Counted from the first letter of the stretch, positions 46,157 through 56,686 are shown. The stretch: 64,000 bases of DNA from Gracilariopsis chorda (GCA_003194525.1 NBIV01000051.1:298140-362139), one strand, 5' to 3'. Numbers and translations are program-made. The notes: generated from the letters alone by a model not told the origin.

Positions 46157-47204
46157 GCACAACAGCCGCAGGACCACAGAAAAAGTAAAACAAAGAGCGC
46201 GCGATCATGCTCAGCGGCAGAGTAGAAGTTATGAGAAATGCCTTTGCAATACTCTTACTGATATCATTCAGTTGTGTATCACCTCAAAAGCACAAAAGCT
46301 GCAGCTGAATCTCTTTATTATATATAAAAACTCTTGTGATGAATGTACAGGTAACCCTTTAGATAGGAAGCTAGCTTCCTATCTAAAGAGTTACATTTCA
46401 TCACGGAACGACTTGCTATCGTCATACATATCATCGCCCAGTCAAATATCCTACATGCGTAGCATCTGGCGGCTTTCAGTGGCTATCCTTTCACGGAAAA
46501 CCCCACATACGAGCTCCCGATATAAGCCTTGTTCTACAACATGCGTTGCTGTCAAAGAAAAAGAAAAAACACTTCATATACGAAACAAAACGTTAGCTGA
46601 GCGAGGTAAAGAGCCACTTTTTGGTAGAGAAAGAAAGCACCCTGAGCTTGAGGACCTGAAGCCTTCTACAACTCAACTTTGAATCGTTTTTGATTCCCGT
46701 CAGCATCGATAGTAAACTGAGGAAGCGAATGAGAGGTTTCACCATACAATCCGACACTTATGAGTTGCCGTCATACAATCACCTGCAAGCGGCATCATTT
46801 CAAGCTCATATGCAGCCAAATAAGCGCTCGACTGCTGACAGCTCTACACGTATGGCTCGTTTAAGCAAACACTTGTGACCGAAAGTAGTCTCAGTCAAGA
46901 CGCCTTCTTGAATGCCAGCGCATCATGTGATGATCACACAACTTGTCCACAGCACGTAGCGAGCGTAAGTTTGCAAATCGAAAGCTATAAATCGACACGA
47001 TACCAAGGGTAGCGGTTACTAGGATAACCTTGCTGCTTTTATTGGAGTTAGCAAATCGACGCAGCTTGGTATAATTAGCTTCTCACACCGACCGTCTACG
47101 GTCAGAAACTACACGTACAGCCTACAACTATCACAAAACAAAAGGGGCGGGGGAAGACATGGTGATACAAGTATACAATCCGCGACAATGATGCTCACTG
47201 ATGC
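45624..47204. other. convergent intergenic region; CT microsatellite and palindrome
   Basis: The 3' flanks of the GRAM (+) and kinase (-) genes meet here. A TC dinucleotide run occupies about 46115-46153. A 44-bp palindrome lies at 46351-46394. The longer open frames across 45714-46878 lack coding character or recognisable domains. Confidence 0.6.
46351..46394. repeat. 44-bp palindrome with no loop
   Basis: Two 22-bp arms, inverted and directly abutting at AGCTAGCT, with one mismatch (CCC against AGA context near the outer end). As RNA it would form a long hairpin; as DNA, a cruciform. It sits between two convergent genes, so it could affect 3' ends, or be a tiny fold-back element. Confidence 0.8.
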
Positions 47205-48791
47205 TCACTGATGCTTACTTGAGCTTGTATCCGTGCTGCTTCCGCTAAAGTCCGAACGAATGGTACTCAAATCCGATGCAGAGGCATACGAATACCCAAA
47301 ACCGACAATCGATGTAGAATTTTGCACCTTGTGCATTTCAGATCGTTGTCGCACTCTTAAACCGAGCATCGAAGTCTTTCTCGACTTGAAGCCAGTACCG
47401 CCTGCAACACGCTTCTTTCGCTGCCTCGGCACCAACTCGTCATCCTCGAGTCGAATGCCATGCGAGATGAGCCTGTCCGGGTCAAAATTGTGCAGAGCAT
47501 TGTCATTCTGCAATGAAGCCGGGTTTGGAAGGGCATCTTGCTCATATCCCTCTTCCAAAACTTTATCCCAATGCACACCTTCAAAAAATAAGGCCTCCTT
47601 CAAATCCTGCATATTCAGTCGCTCTTCCTCATTCTTTCGCAGCAAACCCTCAAGCATTTCCACAGCGGCGCTTGACAGAAAAGACGGGAACGCGATGTCA
47701 TCAAGTTGAATACGTTTCTGAACGTCAGCCTGGTCGTTTCTAGCGCCAAGCTTGTGGGGATTATCGTCAAACGGTGCGCGACCTACAAGCATGCGATAGA
47801 AAAGTGCACCTAGAGACCACATATCGGTGTCAATGCCGTACCACTTTCCCGTGACAACCTGGGGAGACATGTACGAAGTGCTACCGCAAAAACTCTTGGT
47901 GCGGCCAAAACGGCCTGTACTCAACACCTTGCTGAGACCGAAATCGCAAAGGCGGACGTTGCCATCGGAGTCGAAGAGCACGTTCTCCGGCTTGAGATCG
48001 CGGTAAATAACGTTGAGCGAGTGAATGTGCTCGATTGCTAGAACGATTTGAGACATGATTGGACGCGCCATTTGCTCCGAAAGACGGTTTCCTTTCGATC
48101 GGTTCAAAAGGGTCCTAAGGTTACCGCCTTGACAAAACTCGGAGACCATGTAGAGCGCGGTTTGGGTCTGGAATGCATGGGTGAGACGAATGACGAACGG
48201 AAAGCCTCGCACCAGTTCAGTAACGAGACGTTCATCCAACGCATGTCGTAAGGAGCCGTCCGAGTGGAATGCGTCATGTTTCTGTACAACCTTGAGAGCA
48301 AGCGGAAGATGCGAGTGCTCCGCATCAGCATGACGCTTCTTCTCGACAAGGTAGACCTCGCCACCACCACCCTTCCCAACGGGGGCAACGATACGAAAGT
48401 CTGACAGTTTTGGACCGATGCCATCCGCAATGGTACGCAACGCATTAAGCCATTCTCTCTCCAATGTTTCAAAGCGCAGTTGCACGGAAAGTCCCGTGCA
48501 CGATCGCACAATGACTTGGGTCGGGGACTTTGTTTGCAAGTGTTCGACAACGTGCACGTCGACGGCACTGATGACGTTGTTGGTGTCGCGCGCAAGAACG
48601 ATTAGCGCGGTTCCTTTCAGACTGGCTGTAGCAGGCGTCCATTCGCGGAATAGACGACGGCGACGACGGATTCGAACGGGCCCGGATAGGGTGTCCGGGA
48701 GACGGCGCAGAAGGGATACGCCTGGCTGAGCGGCTGTGGCATCCGGTTTGATGGAGGTTAAGGAGGAGCCTTTTCGCTCCACGCTAAACAT
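47205..48791 (-). CDS. PH domain + AGC-type protein kinase (AKT-like architecture)
   Basis: 528 residues from the ATG at 48791. Residues about 36-122 form a PH-like domain ending in an amphipathic helix with a conserved Trp (EREWLNALRTIAD). The kinase domain spans about 131-405: G139-K-G loop, Lys167, YRDLKPEN with Asp265, DFG Asp283, activation loop TKSFCGSTSYMSPQ, and DMWSLG. The order PH then AGC kinase is that of AKT/PKB, whose PH domain recruits the enzyme to phosphoinositide membranes and which PDK1 activates in the loop; Ser300 is the matching site. Two departures stand out: the usual GTPEY is GSTSY and APE is SPQ (309-311). The C-terminal tail has a Ser/Tyr-rich GFGYSYAS segment resembling a hydrophobic motif. 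Divergent to the mannosyltransferase gene. Confidence 0.88.
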   Translation of the reverse strand: MFSVERKGSSLTSIKPDATAAQPGVSLLRRLPDTLSGPVRIRRRRRLFREWTPATASLKGTALIVLARDTNNVISAVDVHVVEHLQTKSPTQVIVRSCTGLSVQLRFETLEREWLNALRTIADGIGPKLSDFRIVAPVGKGGGGEVYLVEKKRHADAEHSHLPLALKVVQKHDAFHSDGSLRHALDERLVTELVRGFPFVIRLTHAFQTQTALYMVSEFCQGGNLRTLLNRSKGNRLSEQMARPIMSQIVLAIEHIHSLNVIYRDLKPENVLFDSDGNVRLCDFGLSKVLSTGRFGRTKSFCGSTSYMSPQVVTGKWYGIDTDMWSLGALFYRMLVGRAPFDDNPHKLGARNDQADVQKRIQLDDIAFPSFLSSAAVEMLEGLLRKNEEERLNMQDLKEALFFEGVHWDKVLEEGYEQDALPNPASLQNDNALHNFDPDRLISHGIRLEDDELVPRQRKKRVAGGTGFKSRKTSMLGLRVRQRSEMHKVQNSTSIVGFGYSYASASDLSTIRSDFSGSSTDTSSSKHQ

Positions 48792-49971
48792 GTTCCGAAG
48801 GTTTTTCGCGAGGTTGAATGCAGCAGTGCTGAAAAGGGGGGCTCGGTTCTAGGAAGCAGATGTGTGAAGCGAGAAGGCAAAGAAGAGTGAACGGTGGTGT
48901 GAAATCGGATACACAAACGTTGAACGAGCGGACGCGATGGGGGGTATGTTATATAGAGAGGGAGTGGGAAGGAGGAGAGGGAGATAGAAGGAAAGCAACG
49001 AATTGGAATGCAGGGGTTTGTGTTGGCGCCGAGCATGGCAGCGAGGAGCATGCGCTGGCGAAGCGAAACATGGCAAGTCCGACATGCACAGAGAACACAG
49101 CGCGCACGGCGATTTGGCCGCTGCCATGGCGCGGGCTGCCAACGGCCACAGGCGGTAGGATACGCGCAAACGCAGCGCAGGACACAAGCGCCGAATTGAT
49201 GCTGTCGTGTGCTCCCACCGCTGCAGAATGTATGGCCAATGACCCGTAGCTGTCCCGTCCAATGACACGTCAAGCGCTGTACTCGCTGCTCCATCGCGCG
49301 GACAATTGGATGCGTCATGGAGGGCGCCTGCCGCTGTTTCATAGTTGCGCTCGTTTGGCGCGCTCGGTTTGCCGCTTTTGGCTTTCGCTTGGCCAATTGA
49401 ACAAGACGGAATGCAGGCGGTGATGGCACGCGCTGAGTCGCCCAGATTAAAATTACGCAGGTCACCCCTTTACCTTTTTTGCTGTATGTAGCCTTACCCT
49501 TGTACCAAGCGTAATATCAACATATCTCATCCATTCGTCACCGTTCGTACCGCACTCGTGCAACTGCATTGCACCCGATGCACGTGTACACCGTCACACA
49601 ACGTGGCTCCGCCCCCTGCCCCCCCCCCCCGATCCGATTTGGCTCGCAAATCCGATGTTGATCGCCAATCATTTTGCGCCTGCTCTCTGTACCTTTGTAC
49701 CCTTCGTATATATACCGTTGGTATACTACCGTTGTACATCGGAAACGATAGAGTTTGAACGCGACGTGCTGCCGGCCTGTGCGCAAGACGCGCCGCAAAA
49801 GTAGCAAAGTAGCAATCGGCGTACATACGTGTGTGCGTAACCCCCCCGTCCTCGTCTATCAGCATTCGCCGCCACTGTCCCCGCCCAAAACTCTCCAACG
49901 CCAACTACCCTTCGTATCAATATCCTCTTCACACGTCACAACTCCCTTCCAATCATCCCTTGACCACCAGC
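48792..49971. other. divergent intergenic region between kinase and mannosyltransferase genes
   Basis: About 1.2 kb holding the promoters of both genes. A TATA-like TTATATAGAG lies at about 48950 and TATATATACCG at about 49707. No coding sequence is convincing. Confidence 0.5.
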
Positions 49972-51630
49972 ATGACGTCTTCGAAGCACTCCGATTCGCT
50001 TCGTCGTCGTCGAGGCAAGCCCCTCACAGATCCCCAGCAACAATCCTCCCAGCCCAACGACAAGGTTGAGAAAGTGCTTCATTTCTCAAACGCCCAACCC
50101 AAATCCAATGAACATCCAACCGCGAACGGCGGCAAGCCCCACCAAACCCAACTTTCCCAAACCCCCCAACTTGCGTTCACCGTCTATCAAAACTCCGTGG
50201 ACTGGCTCATCATGGTCGTCCTACTCATCGTCGCCGCAGCCGTTCGATTTCACAGAATTGCCTATCCCGACCAAATCATCTTTGATGAAGTTCACTATCT
50301 CGGCTTCACCAACAACATTCTCAACCGCAAGTACTTGTTCGACGTCAACCCTGTCTGGGGAAAACTCGTCATCGCATTCATCGCAAAGATAATAGGATAC
50401 GATCCCACCCCAGTGCCCCTCAAGTTAGGCCAGCAACTTGCATCCCCGTACCAGGCGCTCGCCGCTCGAGCCCCCTGTGCCATCTTTGGCACGCTTACCG
50501 TCCCCGTCTTCTACAAGGTTTGCAGATGGTTACATCTCAGTACCTACGCCTCTGTAGTGGGCTCTGCCTTTATTGCTTTTGATTGCATGCACGTCATTCA
50601 AAGTCGCGTCGCAATGGTTGACGCTATTCTCGTCTTCTGGACCTGTTTCTCCATGATGTGCGCCCTCACCCTGTGGGATCAGAAGAACCGCATTGTGTTC
50701 CTGAGAAACAACCTGCGTTTCTCGAGTGTGGTGCGCATGATGTTATTGCTCATTGTCACGGGAATCAATTGCGGCTTATCCGTGTCGGTGCGGTGGACGG
50801 CGTTCGCCACACCAGTGTTGATTTTCGTCATCAGCTTCTTCGGCGTGGCGCCCTTCCTCGTGGAACCGTTCAATTTCATCGAGTTGATCGTGTTGTACGG
50901 CAGCGCGTTTATTGCATATTGCGGCTCATTCGTGCTGTTCTTGCTGCAAGTTAACAACAGTGGACCGGGGGATAACTTTATGAGCGCCGAATTTCAGGCG
51001 TGTCTCAACGGGAATCGCTTCGCTACGTCGCCGGCAGCGTGTACCAAGTCGTGGTTGGTGCGAGTGTGGGAGGTGAACAAGGTGATTTTCAACTACTCCA
51101 AATCGATTCGCGGCAAGGACAAGTGGGGATCGTCATGGTTCCAGTGGATCATAAACTGGAGAGGGGCGTTATATCATCGTACCCTGGAAGAGGAGAAGAA
51201 GCAGGTGGCGCTGATATACGTATTGATGAACCCTTTTATGACGCTGATGATCGATTTGTTGATGTGCGTGTTCATTGCGGCGTTGTTCTACATTGTTCGG
51301 TACCGCAAACGCGTGGCGATGAACGCGGCCCTCAAGGCGCATCTGCGACGCGGTAGCGTGCTGTTTTTTGGATGGGTTTGTAGTATGCTGCCGACCATGG
51401 TGGTGTACCGCTCTGGCCCTGTGTATCAGTATCTGCCCGGACTGTTCTTCGCGCAGGCGATGGCGGCGGTCGGGTTCGACATGATTCCGAGAAAGATGCG
51501 ACCCGGGGCGGCGGCGATTATTGTGGCGGGCTTGGTGGCGAGCTTTGTGTACTGGAGCCCGTGGGTGTATGGAAATATGCTGACGGAGGAGAAGCATCAA
51601 AGCATGAGATGGTTGCCCAGATGGGACTAG
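49972..51630 (+). CDS. protein O-mannosyltransferase (PMT family), no MIR domain
   Basis: 552 residues from the ATG of MTSSKHSDSLRRRRG; the frame is open further upstream, but this start follows a C/A-rich leader. A basic cytosolic tail of about 75 residues precedes the first membrane segment. The first loop has IIFDEVHY with the catalytic Asp105-Glu106, then FDVNPVWGKL, the signature of dolichyl-phosphate-mannose:protein mannosyltransferases in the ER membrane. Several further hydrophobic segments and a C-terminal membrane block (about 420-540, with YRSGPVYQYLPGL) complete the fold. Eukaryotic PMTs usually have about 730-900 residues with a lumenal MIR domain; here the corresponding loop (about residues 330-390) is short. 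The enzyme should transfer mannose to Ser/Thr of secretory proteins. Confidence 0.9.
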   Translation: MTSSKHSDSLRRRRGKPLTDPQQQSSQPNDKVEKVLHFSNAQPKSNEHPTANGGKPHQTQLSQTPQLAFTVYQNSVDWLIMVVLLIVAAAVRFHRIAYPDQIIFDEVHYLGFTNNILNRKYLFDVNPVWGKLVIAFIAKIIGYDPTPVPLKLGQQLASPYQALAARAPCAIFGTLTVPVFYKVCRWLHLSTYASVVGSAFIAFDCMHVIQSRVAMVDAILVFWTCFSMMCALTLWDQKNRIVFLRNNLRFSSVVRMMLLLIVTGINCGLSVSVRWTAFATPVLIFVISFFGVAPFLVEPFNFIELIVLYGSAFIAYCGSFVLFLLQVNNSGPGDNFMSAEFQACLNGNRFATSPAACTKSWLVRVWEVNKVIFNYSKSIRGKDKWGSSWFQWIINWRGALYHRTLEEEKKQVALIYVLMNPFMTLMIDLLMCVFIAALFYIVRYRKRVAMNAALKAHLRRGSVLFFGWVCSMLPTMVVYRSGPVYQYLPGLFFAQAMAAVGFDMIPRKMRPGAAAIIVAGLVASFVYWSPWVYGNMLTEEKHQSMRWLPRWD

Positions 51631-51816
51631 AAGGGTATCTCTATATGTTGTTTAACCGAAATTGTAGGTAACGAATGTGCGTGTACAAAAAATATAAAAA
51701 AAAAAGTATGTATAAATATATGTCGAGGGTCTCTTTACCGAAATGGTAGGGTTTGTACAGACTGTTGGAGCGCGACTGGAAGTGCGGTCAGACAAATGAC
51801 GCTCGAGGAAGAAAGG

Positions 51817-52125
51817 TCAGAGGCTTTGGGTGTTGGCGTGGTTGACGGCTTGAGCGTCGACCTGAGGCGCGGAAGGAGTGAAGGCAAGCTTTGCGGAACT
51901 GACGGTAGCAGGCTTTTCCTCCTCCTCCTCCTCGTCACCGGAGCACAACTTCATGGCGAGCGGAATGGCAACTGCGGCGGCCAAGACGGCGACGGAGATG
52001 CCGATAATAAGCTTGCGACGGTCTATGGTGCACTCGTCTTTGCTGTCGGTCTTGGTGGTCTTCGAAGTGGTCTTCGAAGTGGCCTTCGAGGTGGTCTTGG
52101 CGGCGTCGTCCTTGGTGGTTGACAT
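51817..52125 (-). CDS. small single-pass membrane protein, 102 aa
   Basis: Starts at the ATG of MSTTKDDAAK. Residues 1-35 are Lys/Thr/Ser-rich, including repeats of the type TTSKT; residues 39-60 (LIIGISVAVLAAAVAIPLAMKL) form one membrane segment; a run of six Glu follows. No family is recognised. It could be a signal-anchor protein of the secretory pathway or of an organelle. It is divergent to the four-TM gene at 52796, with about 670 bp between starts. Confidence 0.65.
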   Translation of the reverse strand: MSTTKDDAAKTTSKATSKTTSKTTKTDSKDECTIDRRKLIIGISVAVLAAAVAIPLAMKLCSGDEEEEEEKPATVSSAKLAFTPSAPQVDAQAVNHANTQSL

Positions 52126-52795
52126 GGTTGCGAGGAGCGGTTGCGGAAAGCGGGGTGCGAAGTGGAATAAGGGTGCTGCGGTCTGTTTGGGGGGTTGGCG
52201 GAAGGGGCGGGTGCAGAGTTGGTGACAGAGGGGCGGCGGGCGCTGAAAAAGGGGTGCGATCTCGATGCAACTGGGCTAGAGGCGGGGGGGAAACTTGCCA
52301 CTGGTAAGGGTTTGTTCGGATGACATGACACGCTTTTCGGGTGCCGTTGAGCAAACTTACTCGCTCGTTTCACACAAGGAGTTTGTGATTGCCTTTTTTG
52401 ATTCGCTTTTGATTTTCGGGGTCTGCTGATTGGCTGACGATTTCCAAACGATATCTCCCCGCCTCGTGTGTCCGTTGCGGTACAGAGGGTACAGCAAGAC
52501 ACGTGGTCCACGCGGATGACGGTGGCCCGTCACGTCGACGTGACGTCGGCACACGTAGTGCGTGTCACGTAGTTTGCGTTGCACGAACCGAACGAAACGA
52601 AACGAAACGAAACGAAACACGGAAACGGGCGCAGATGGTGGTGTCAGTGTGAGCGACTCTGCCGCAGAGTCTGCCCGTTTCAAGTTGAAACTTTCACCGC
52701 AGCACACACAGTTGCGCTTCGCGCCGCCGCGCGCTCCCACTTTTGCATCGCTTGCCTCGCCCCGCATCGCTCACTCGCTTCAACTTGCACTCGTC
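52126..52795. other. divergent intergenic region; short GAAAC tandem repeat
   Basis: Promoter region for the two flanking genes. The pentamer GAAAC is repeated about five times at 52591-52619. The frame of the right-hand gene stays open through part of it, but the first plausible ATG is at 52796. Confidence 0.6.
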
Positions 52796-53317
52796 ATGCA
52801 GCCTCACAACGCCGCGAACATCCTCAAACCCGTCCCGAAAACCATTCTCAGCCCGCCTTCGCGCACGGGAACGCTCTCCGTGTACGCCACCAAACTGGTC
52901 GCGCTCGCCTTCGTGTGGCTGTGTTCCACCGTTGTGTGGGGGCATCAGGCCAATGTGGCCGGCGTCATCGACAAATGTGACGCGCAATGCATCGTCAATC
53001 TTATCTTTTCTATCATATCCTGGTTGTGCACTTCGGCCATTCTGTTCATGAATTACCGTGCCGAGTCGGCGAGAACCGATGGCTACAACGGCGGCTGTGA
53101 GCCGCAGGTCACCGCCTTGTTGGTTTTCTTCTGGATCTTCGTAGTAGCAAGTGCTAGTACGCATGGAGATGTCGATTTTATCATCGTCGTCTTTGCCTGG
53201 CTCGGTTTCTTTGGCAGTATTTTTGCTACCTTCAAGTCGTACCATTCGTTCAAGGAACGCGACTTGCCCACCGTCATGCCAGAAAACTACGATGAAGAAG
53301 ACTATGTGTACGGGTGA
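52796..53317 (+). CDS. four-TM membrane protein, paralogue of 53562-54143
   Basis: 173 residues with four hydrophobic segments (about 28-50, 65-85, 105-125 and 130-148). Landmarks are FVWLCSTVVWG in the first segment, a short loop with two Cys (DKCDAQC), and FAWLGFFGSIFATFKSYHSF in the last. The acidic C-terminal tail ends with EDYVYG. The layout, short cytosolic tails and a Cys pair in the first loop, resembles MARVEL-type tetraspan proteins of vesicle membranes, but the match is structural only. The paralogue lies tail to tail 245 bp away. Confidence 0.75.
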   Translation: MQPHNAANILKPVPKTILSPPSRTGTLSVYATKLVALAFVWLCSTVVWGHQANVAGVIDKCDAQCIVNLIFSIISWLCTSAILFMNYRAESARTDGYNGGCEPQVTALLVFFWIFVVASASTHGDVDFIIVVFAWLGFFGSIFATFKSYHSFKERDLPTVMPENYDEEDYVYG

Positions 53318-53561
53318 GCGTGTTGCCATAAAACTGTTTTTCTTGTGTACACATACAATACCCTTGTGCTGGCGCCCGCGTGCGAATCGCATTTGCCATT
53401 GCTTCGTCGTTTTCGTAAACGTACTCCCTGTGCTCCCTCTCTCGCGCGCATAAACAAACAAGCAAACATACATACATACATACAACACTTCCAAGAGAAG
53501 CACATCACTCATTTACACACACACGCACGCACACACACACACGCCAGCGCGCGCAGACAAA
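53318..53561. other. shared 3' region of convergent paralogues; CA repeats
   Basis: Between the two stop codons. Contains CATA repeats near 53470 and CACACG repeats near 53516-53542. Both genes' 3' untranslated regions must lie here and may overlap. Confidence 0.6.
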
Positions 53562-54143
53562 CTACGAAAAGTTAGCGTACTCTTCATCTTCCGCCGCCTG
53601 CGCAGCATAACTTTCCTGATACCGTAACGTCAGTTTTTCCTCCTCCCTGGCATGATGCGCTTTGTATGAGCCATAAATGCTGCCGAAAAACGCCAGCCAT
53701 CCGAACACAATCGCTATCCAACTGGTGTGAAACATGGAACCTCCTGCGTCTAACTTCTCCACCGACGACAGTATCGACACCCCAAACGTCCACCACAACG
53801 CCAGTGCAATCATTGAATCGCGCTCGCTCTTGGATGTATACCAGGTCAAAGCCTCGCTTTTGCCCTTGTACTGCACCACATGCGCAAGCAACATCATGCT
53901 TATAAACACAAAAGAAATCACTCCCCACACTATTGACGCCGTACACAGCGAGGAACAAACGTCGCTGGAAGTCGCGAAATCGGCCGTGCTGCCGAATACC
54001 ACAATGGAACACAGCCATACAAACGCCTCGCAAGCCACTTTCTGCGCGTACGGTGAAAGCTCGCCAGAGCGCGGTGTACCGGGTAATGGGCTGCGATCGT
54101 CCAAAGGGTCGGTGTTCTTCTCCGGGAGCAAGGGTGTCGCCAT
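53562..54143 (-). CDS. four-TM membrane protein, paralogue of 52796-53317
   Basis: 193 residues from the ATG of MATPLLPEKNTD. Shares with its neighbour the first segment FVWLCSIVVFG, two Cys in the first loop (DVCSSLC), and the last segment FGWLAFFGSIYGSYKAHH. Both have an SGxL/GTL...Y..K stretch just before the first membrane segment and an acidic tail with Tyr. Overall similarity is low outside these landmarks, so the duplication is old. Function is unknown; MARVEL-like tetraspan is the closest structural comparison. Confidence 0.75.
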   Translation of the reverse strand: MATPLLPEKNTDPLDDRSPLPGTPRSGELSPYAQKVACEAFVWLCSIVVFGSTADFATSSDVCSSLCTASIVWGVISFVFISMMLLAHVVQYKGKSEALTWYTSKSERDSMIALALWWTFGVSILSSVEKLDAGGSMFHTSWIAIVFGWLAFFGSIYGSYKAHHAREEEKLTLRYQESYAAQAAEDEEYANFS

Positions 54144-56306
54144 GGAGGTGGCGACGTAGGTGGCCTGTTTGCGTCACGCCCGTGGGTTTTCGTTTGCAGG
54201 GGGGGGAAGGGAGTGCTGGTATGTACTGCTTGGAGAAGGGTTTAACGGGAAGGAGAGAGCGTATGTGACAAGGGGATGAGTAATGTTCTCAACAAGTGTC
54301 TCAACGTTGGAGATGAGCGTGTGCCACAGATGTTTTCATCACGCATTGTCAGCTATCTGTAAGTCATGTCAGCGCGACGGCGTAACGGCTGTGATACATG
54401 GCCCGTTAATTGGCAATTGAAACACACGTATGATACGTACTTTGCTTCCGTTGCCTCAATCCTCGTGCCGTGCTGCCAGTTCTAACGTTCGCCACACTTG
54501 GAGAAACAGAGGCAGCGCCCTCTTCAGGTCGTTCCACCTCTCCCAACAACCTCATCCGCCTCCGGACTGTGACATTGTCATGGAGCTACAGAGCTCTCGG
54601 CAACGGTCCCAGTATACTTTACCCTATATGACCCATAAACTTTGTAAAATACCATCTCTCAAGCCGTGTAGTCGTAGCGCGCAATAAGCACAACGTCCGT
54701 TATATCGCTACCGCAGATTTTAACCAGCACGACAAGCCATGTCGCCGCATTACCAACTACCATTTCCACGTCAAACAACCACCACTTACTTCTTCCAACT
54801 CATCCAGCAGAGCCCCAAGCCCCACCCTAGTCACGCCCCCAAACACAAATATTCTAACCCCATCACTTAAATTCAACCGTCGATCAGCACAACTCCATGA
54901 GCCGCGCCAAAACAACATCGATAGCCTATGGCAATATCTGTATCATATCTGGACAAACCGCAAGTACTCGAGAAGTCATGCTGGATCGACGCTTGAATCT
55001 AAAAGGTGGGTGCACTGGGTGATCAACTGCGGGGCGTCATCACGTTAGATAGAAAGCTTCTTTGCCTGTGCTGCCGACCCATTGGTACGACAGCCTTGCA
55101 TAGTGAGAGATGTAGATGCGGCCTCGTGTGCAGGCGTGAAGGGGTACTTGCTAACACGGCGACATGTCTTGCAAGCGACATGCCTCGTGGTGATGGTTCA
55201 AATCTCTATTAGCGATATACACTGCTTGTGACCATTTCACCGCAGCCCGACAAACAGCTTGTGTATCCACGACCGACGGGCGCCGCCTCGCAAGAATGCG
55301 AAACTGCGGGAAGGCAAACATACCCAATTCCAGTACTTTGCACAACACAATTCGGGCATGCTGTACCATCTGGTGGCGGCTAGACGCCGCCAACTACAGA
55401 AAGGGGGCTTTCGAAAAGGTTTGGCAGCGTGTACGTGACCGACAAATGCGTAGCCCAAATGTTTCCACTTGCTCACAATGGGGAAACGTTCAGCACTGTC
55501 AATCCAGATTGTGTTGCTCCGCATGACAACCATCACGATTGCATGGCCCCGGTTACAATGCAATGAGCGCTCTCCCGTTGTCCCCACTCTCCACGGTACC
55601 CACTTCTGTCAGTGGCGATCTGGACGGGCGAGGCGGCTCTCCGAAAAGATGAAGTGCAAAGAAGGGCACTTTGCCGACAAGGTTGTAGCGCCCGAACTAC
55701 ACGAGGACTGCATCCGCGGTTTGGGCGAGAGACGCGTATCGGTTGACACTGTGAGAGGAAGACTCTGATCTTATTTACTTTGTGAGCTCGCGCAGCTCAG
55801 TGATATATATGTCCAGTTTGTAGCGATCGTACACAGCGTAGAGGCCTTCTACTCCGTCTTCCTCGGCCCCCGGGCGCGAGTGGAGCGAGCTTATTTATTT
55901 GGTAGATCACGTTGCAACGTGTGGCCCTTACCGCACGTTCCAAAGGATGGCTATACAGCCTCCATTCAGTTCCATCTGCACCGTCCCTCGGAAACGAGCT
56001 AGCAGAACGTTTCTGAAACGCATGAGGCAAATCTAAGTGGTTCAGAACTTACCACTAAAAACCTATACTACAGCAAAAAAAAACCGTGGACGAATTTGCA
56101 GTCTAGGAAAAGGTATAGGACTCCTGCCTTATTTCAAATTCTGTAACATAACAAAAACATTCAAAACAAAGAAAATAAGAAACCATTAATGAAGAAACAA
56201 GGGTGAGAAGGGCCTTGGGCCCTACCACTCTTTCTTGCATTTGTGACGTCTGCATCTTGCCTGCAGGAAAGAGTGGTAAAGCCGCCCTACCATTCTTTCC
56301 TGCAGT
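54144..56306. other. gene-free stretch at the edge of the gene island
   Basis: No convincing gene on either strand. Two related 39-bp units lie in direct orientation at about 56219-56257 and 56284-56322, next to the retrotransposon end, and the inverted pair CCACTCTTTC/GAAAGAGTGG flanks the first. Confidence 0.55.
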
Positions 56307-56509
56307 TGTAACGTTTGCATCTCTTTTTCGGCTTCTTGCCTTCGCTTCCCCGGGCCGGTTGGTCCGGCCCAATTTATTGAGTAGTCCAAGCCAAAAATGC
56401 TCCGAGTATCCTCCTCAGCAGCGCGAGCAGCGCCCGAGCTCACTGAACTACATCTGGGTAGTGATATTGATCTTAGTGATAGGACTGTCTAGTAGGACAG
56501 GCTGTTACA
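56307..56509 (-). repeat. 3' LTR of the copia element
   Basis: Begins TGTAACAG at 56509 after the polypurine tract. Identity with the 5' LTR runs to 56330. A GTTACA at 56307-56312 on the minus strand mirrors the TGTAAC start and would be a classical LTR end, but the 5' copy does not share the last 23 bp. The left end therefore lies between 56307 and 56330. Confidence 0.7.
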
Positions 56510-56521
56510 CCCCCCTCCTTT
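56509..56521 (-). promoter_or_regulatory. polypurine tract and LTR junction
   Basis: Minus-strand AAAGGAGGGGGG immediately before TG. This is the primer site for plus-strand synthesis in LTR elements and fixes the 5' edge of the 3' LTR. Confidence 0.75.
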
Positions 56522-56686
56522 GTGCGGAACGGGGCAGAACTTTGCGGACAATAACGGACGGAACGATATGCAGTTCGCACACAAAAAAAACTTCTTAGTA
56601 GAACAAAGCGATTTGAAACAGTAGAACCGACAGGAAAATTTGAACAGCGGTCGGCTTTGACCGACACGGCGCGGTAGTGTGGACAA

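Noticed and set aside
52694-53512. 272-codon minus-strand frame
   Set aside because: Antisense to the four-TM gene at 52796-53317; its content shows no domain.
55150-55215. Possible tRNA gene: GGTTCAAATC T-loop-like sequence with partly pairing GCTAACA and TATTAGC ends
   Set aside because: The T stem pairs poorly and I find no acceptable D arm or anticodon arm, so it is not called.
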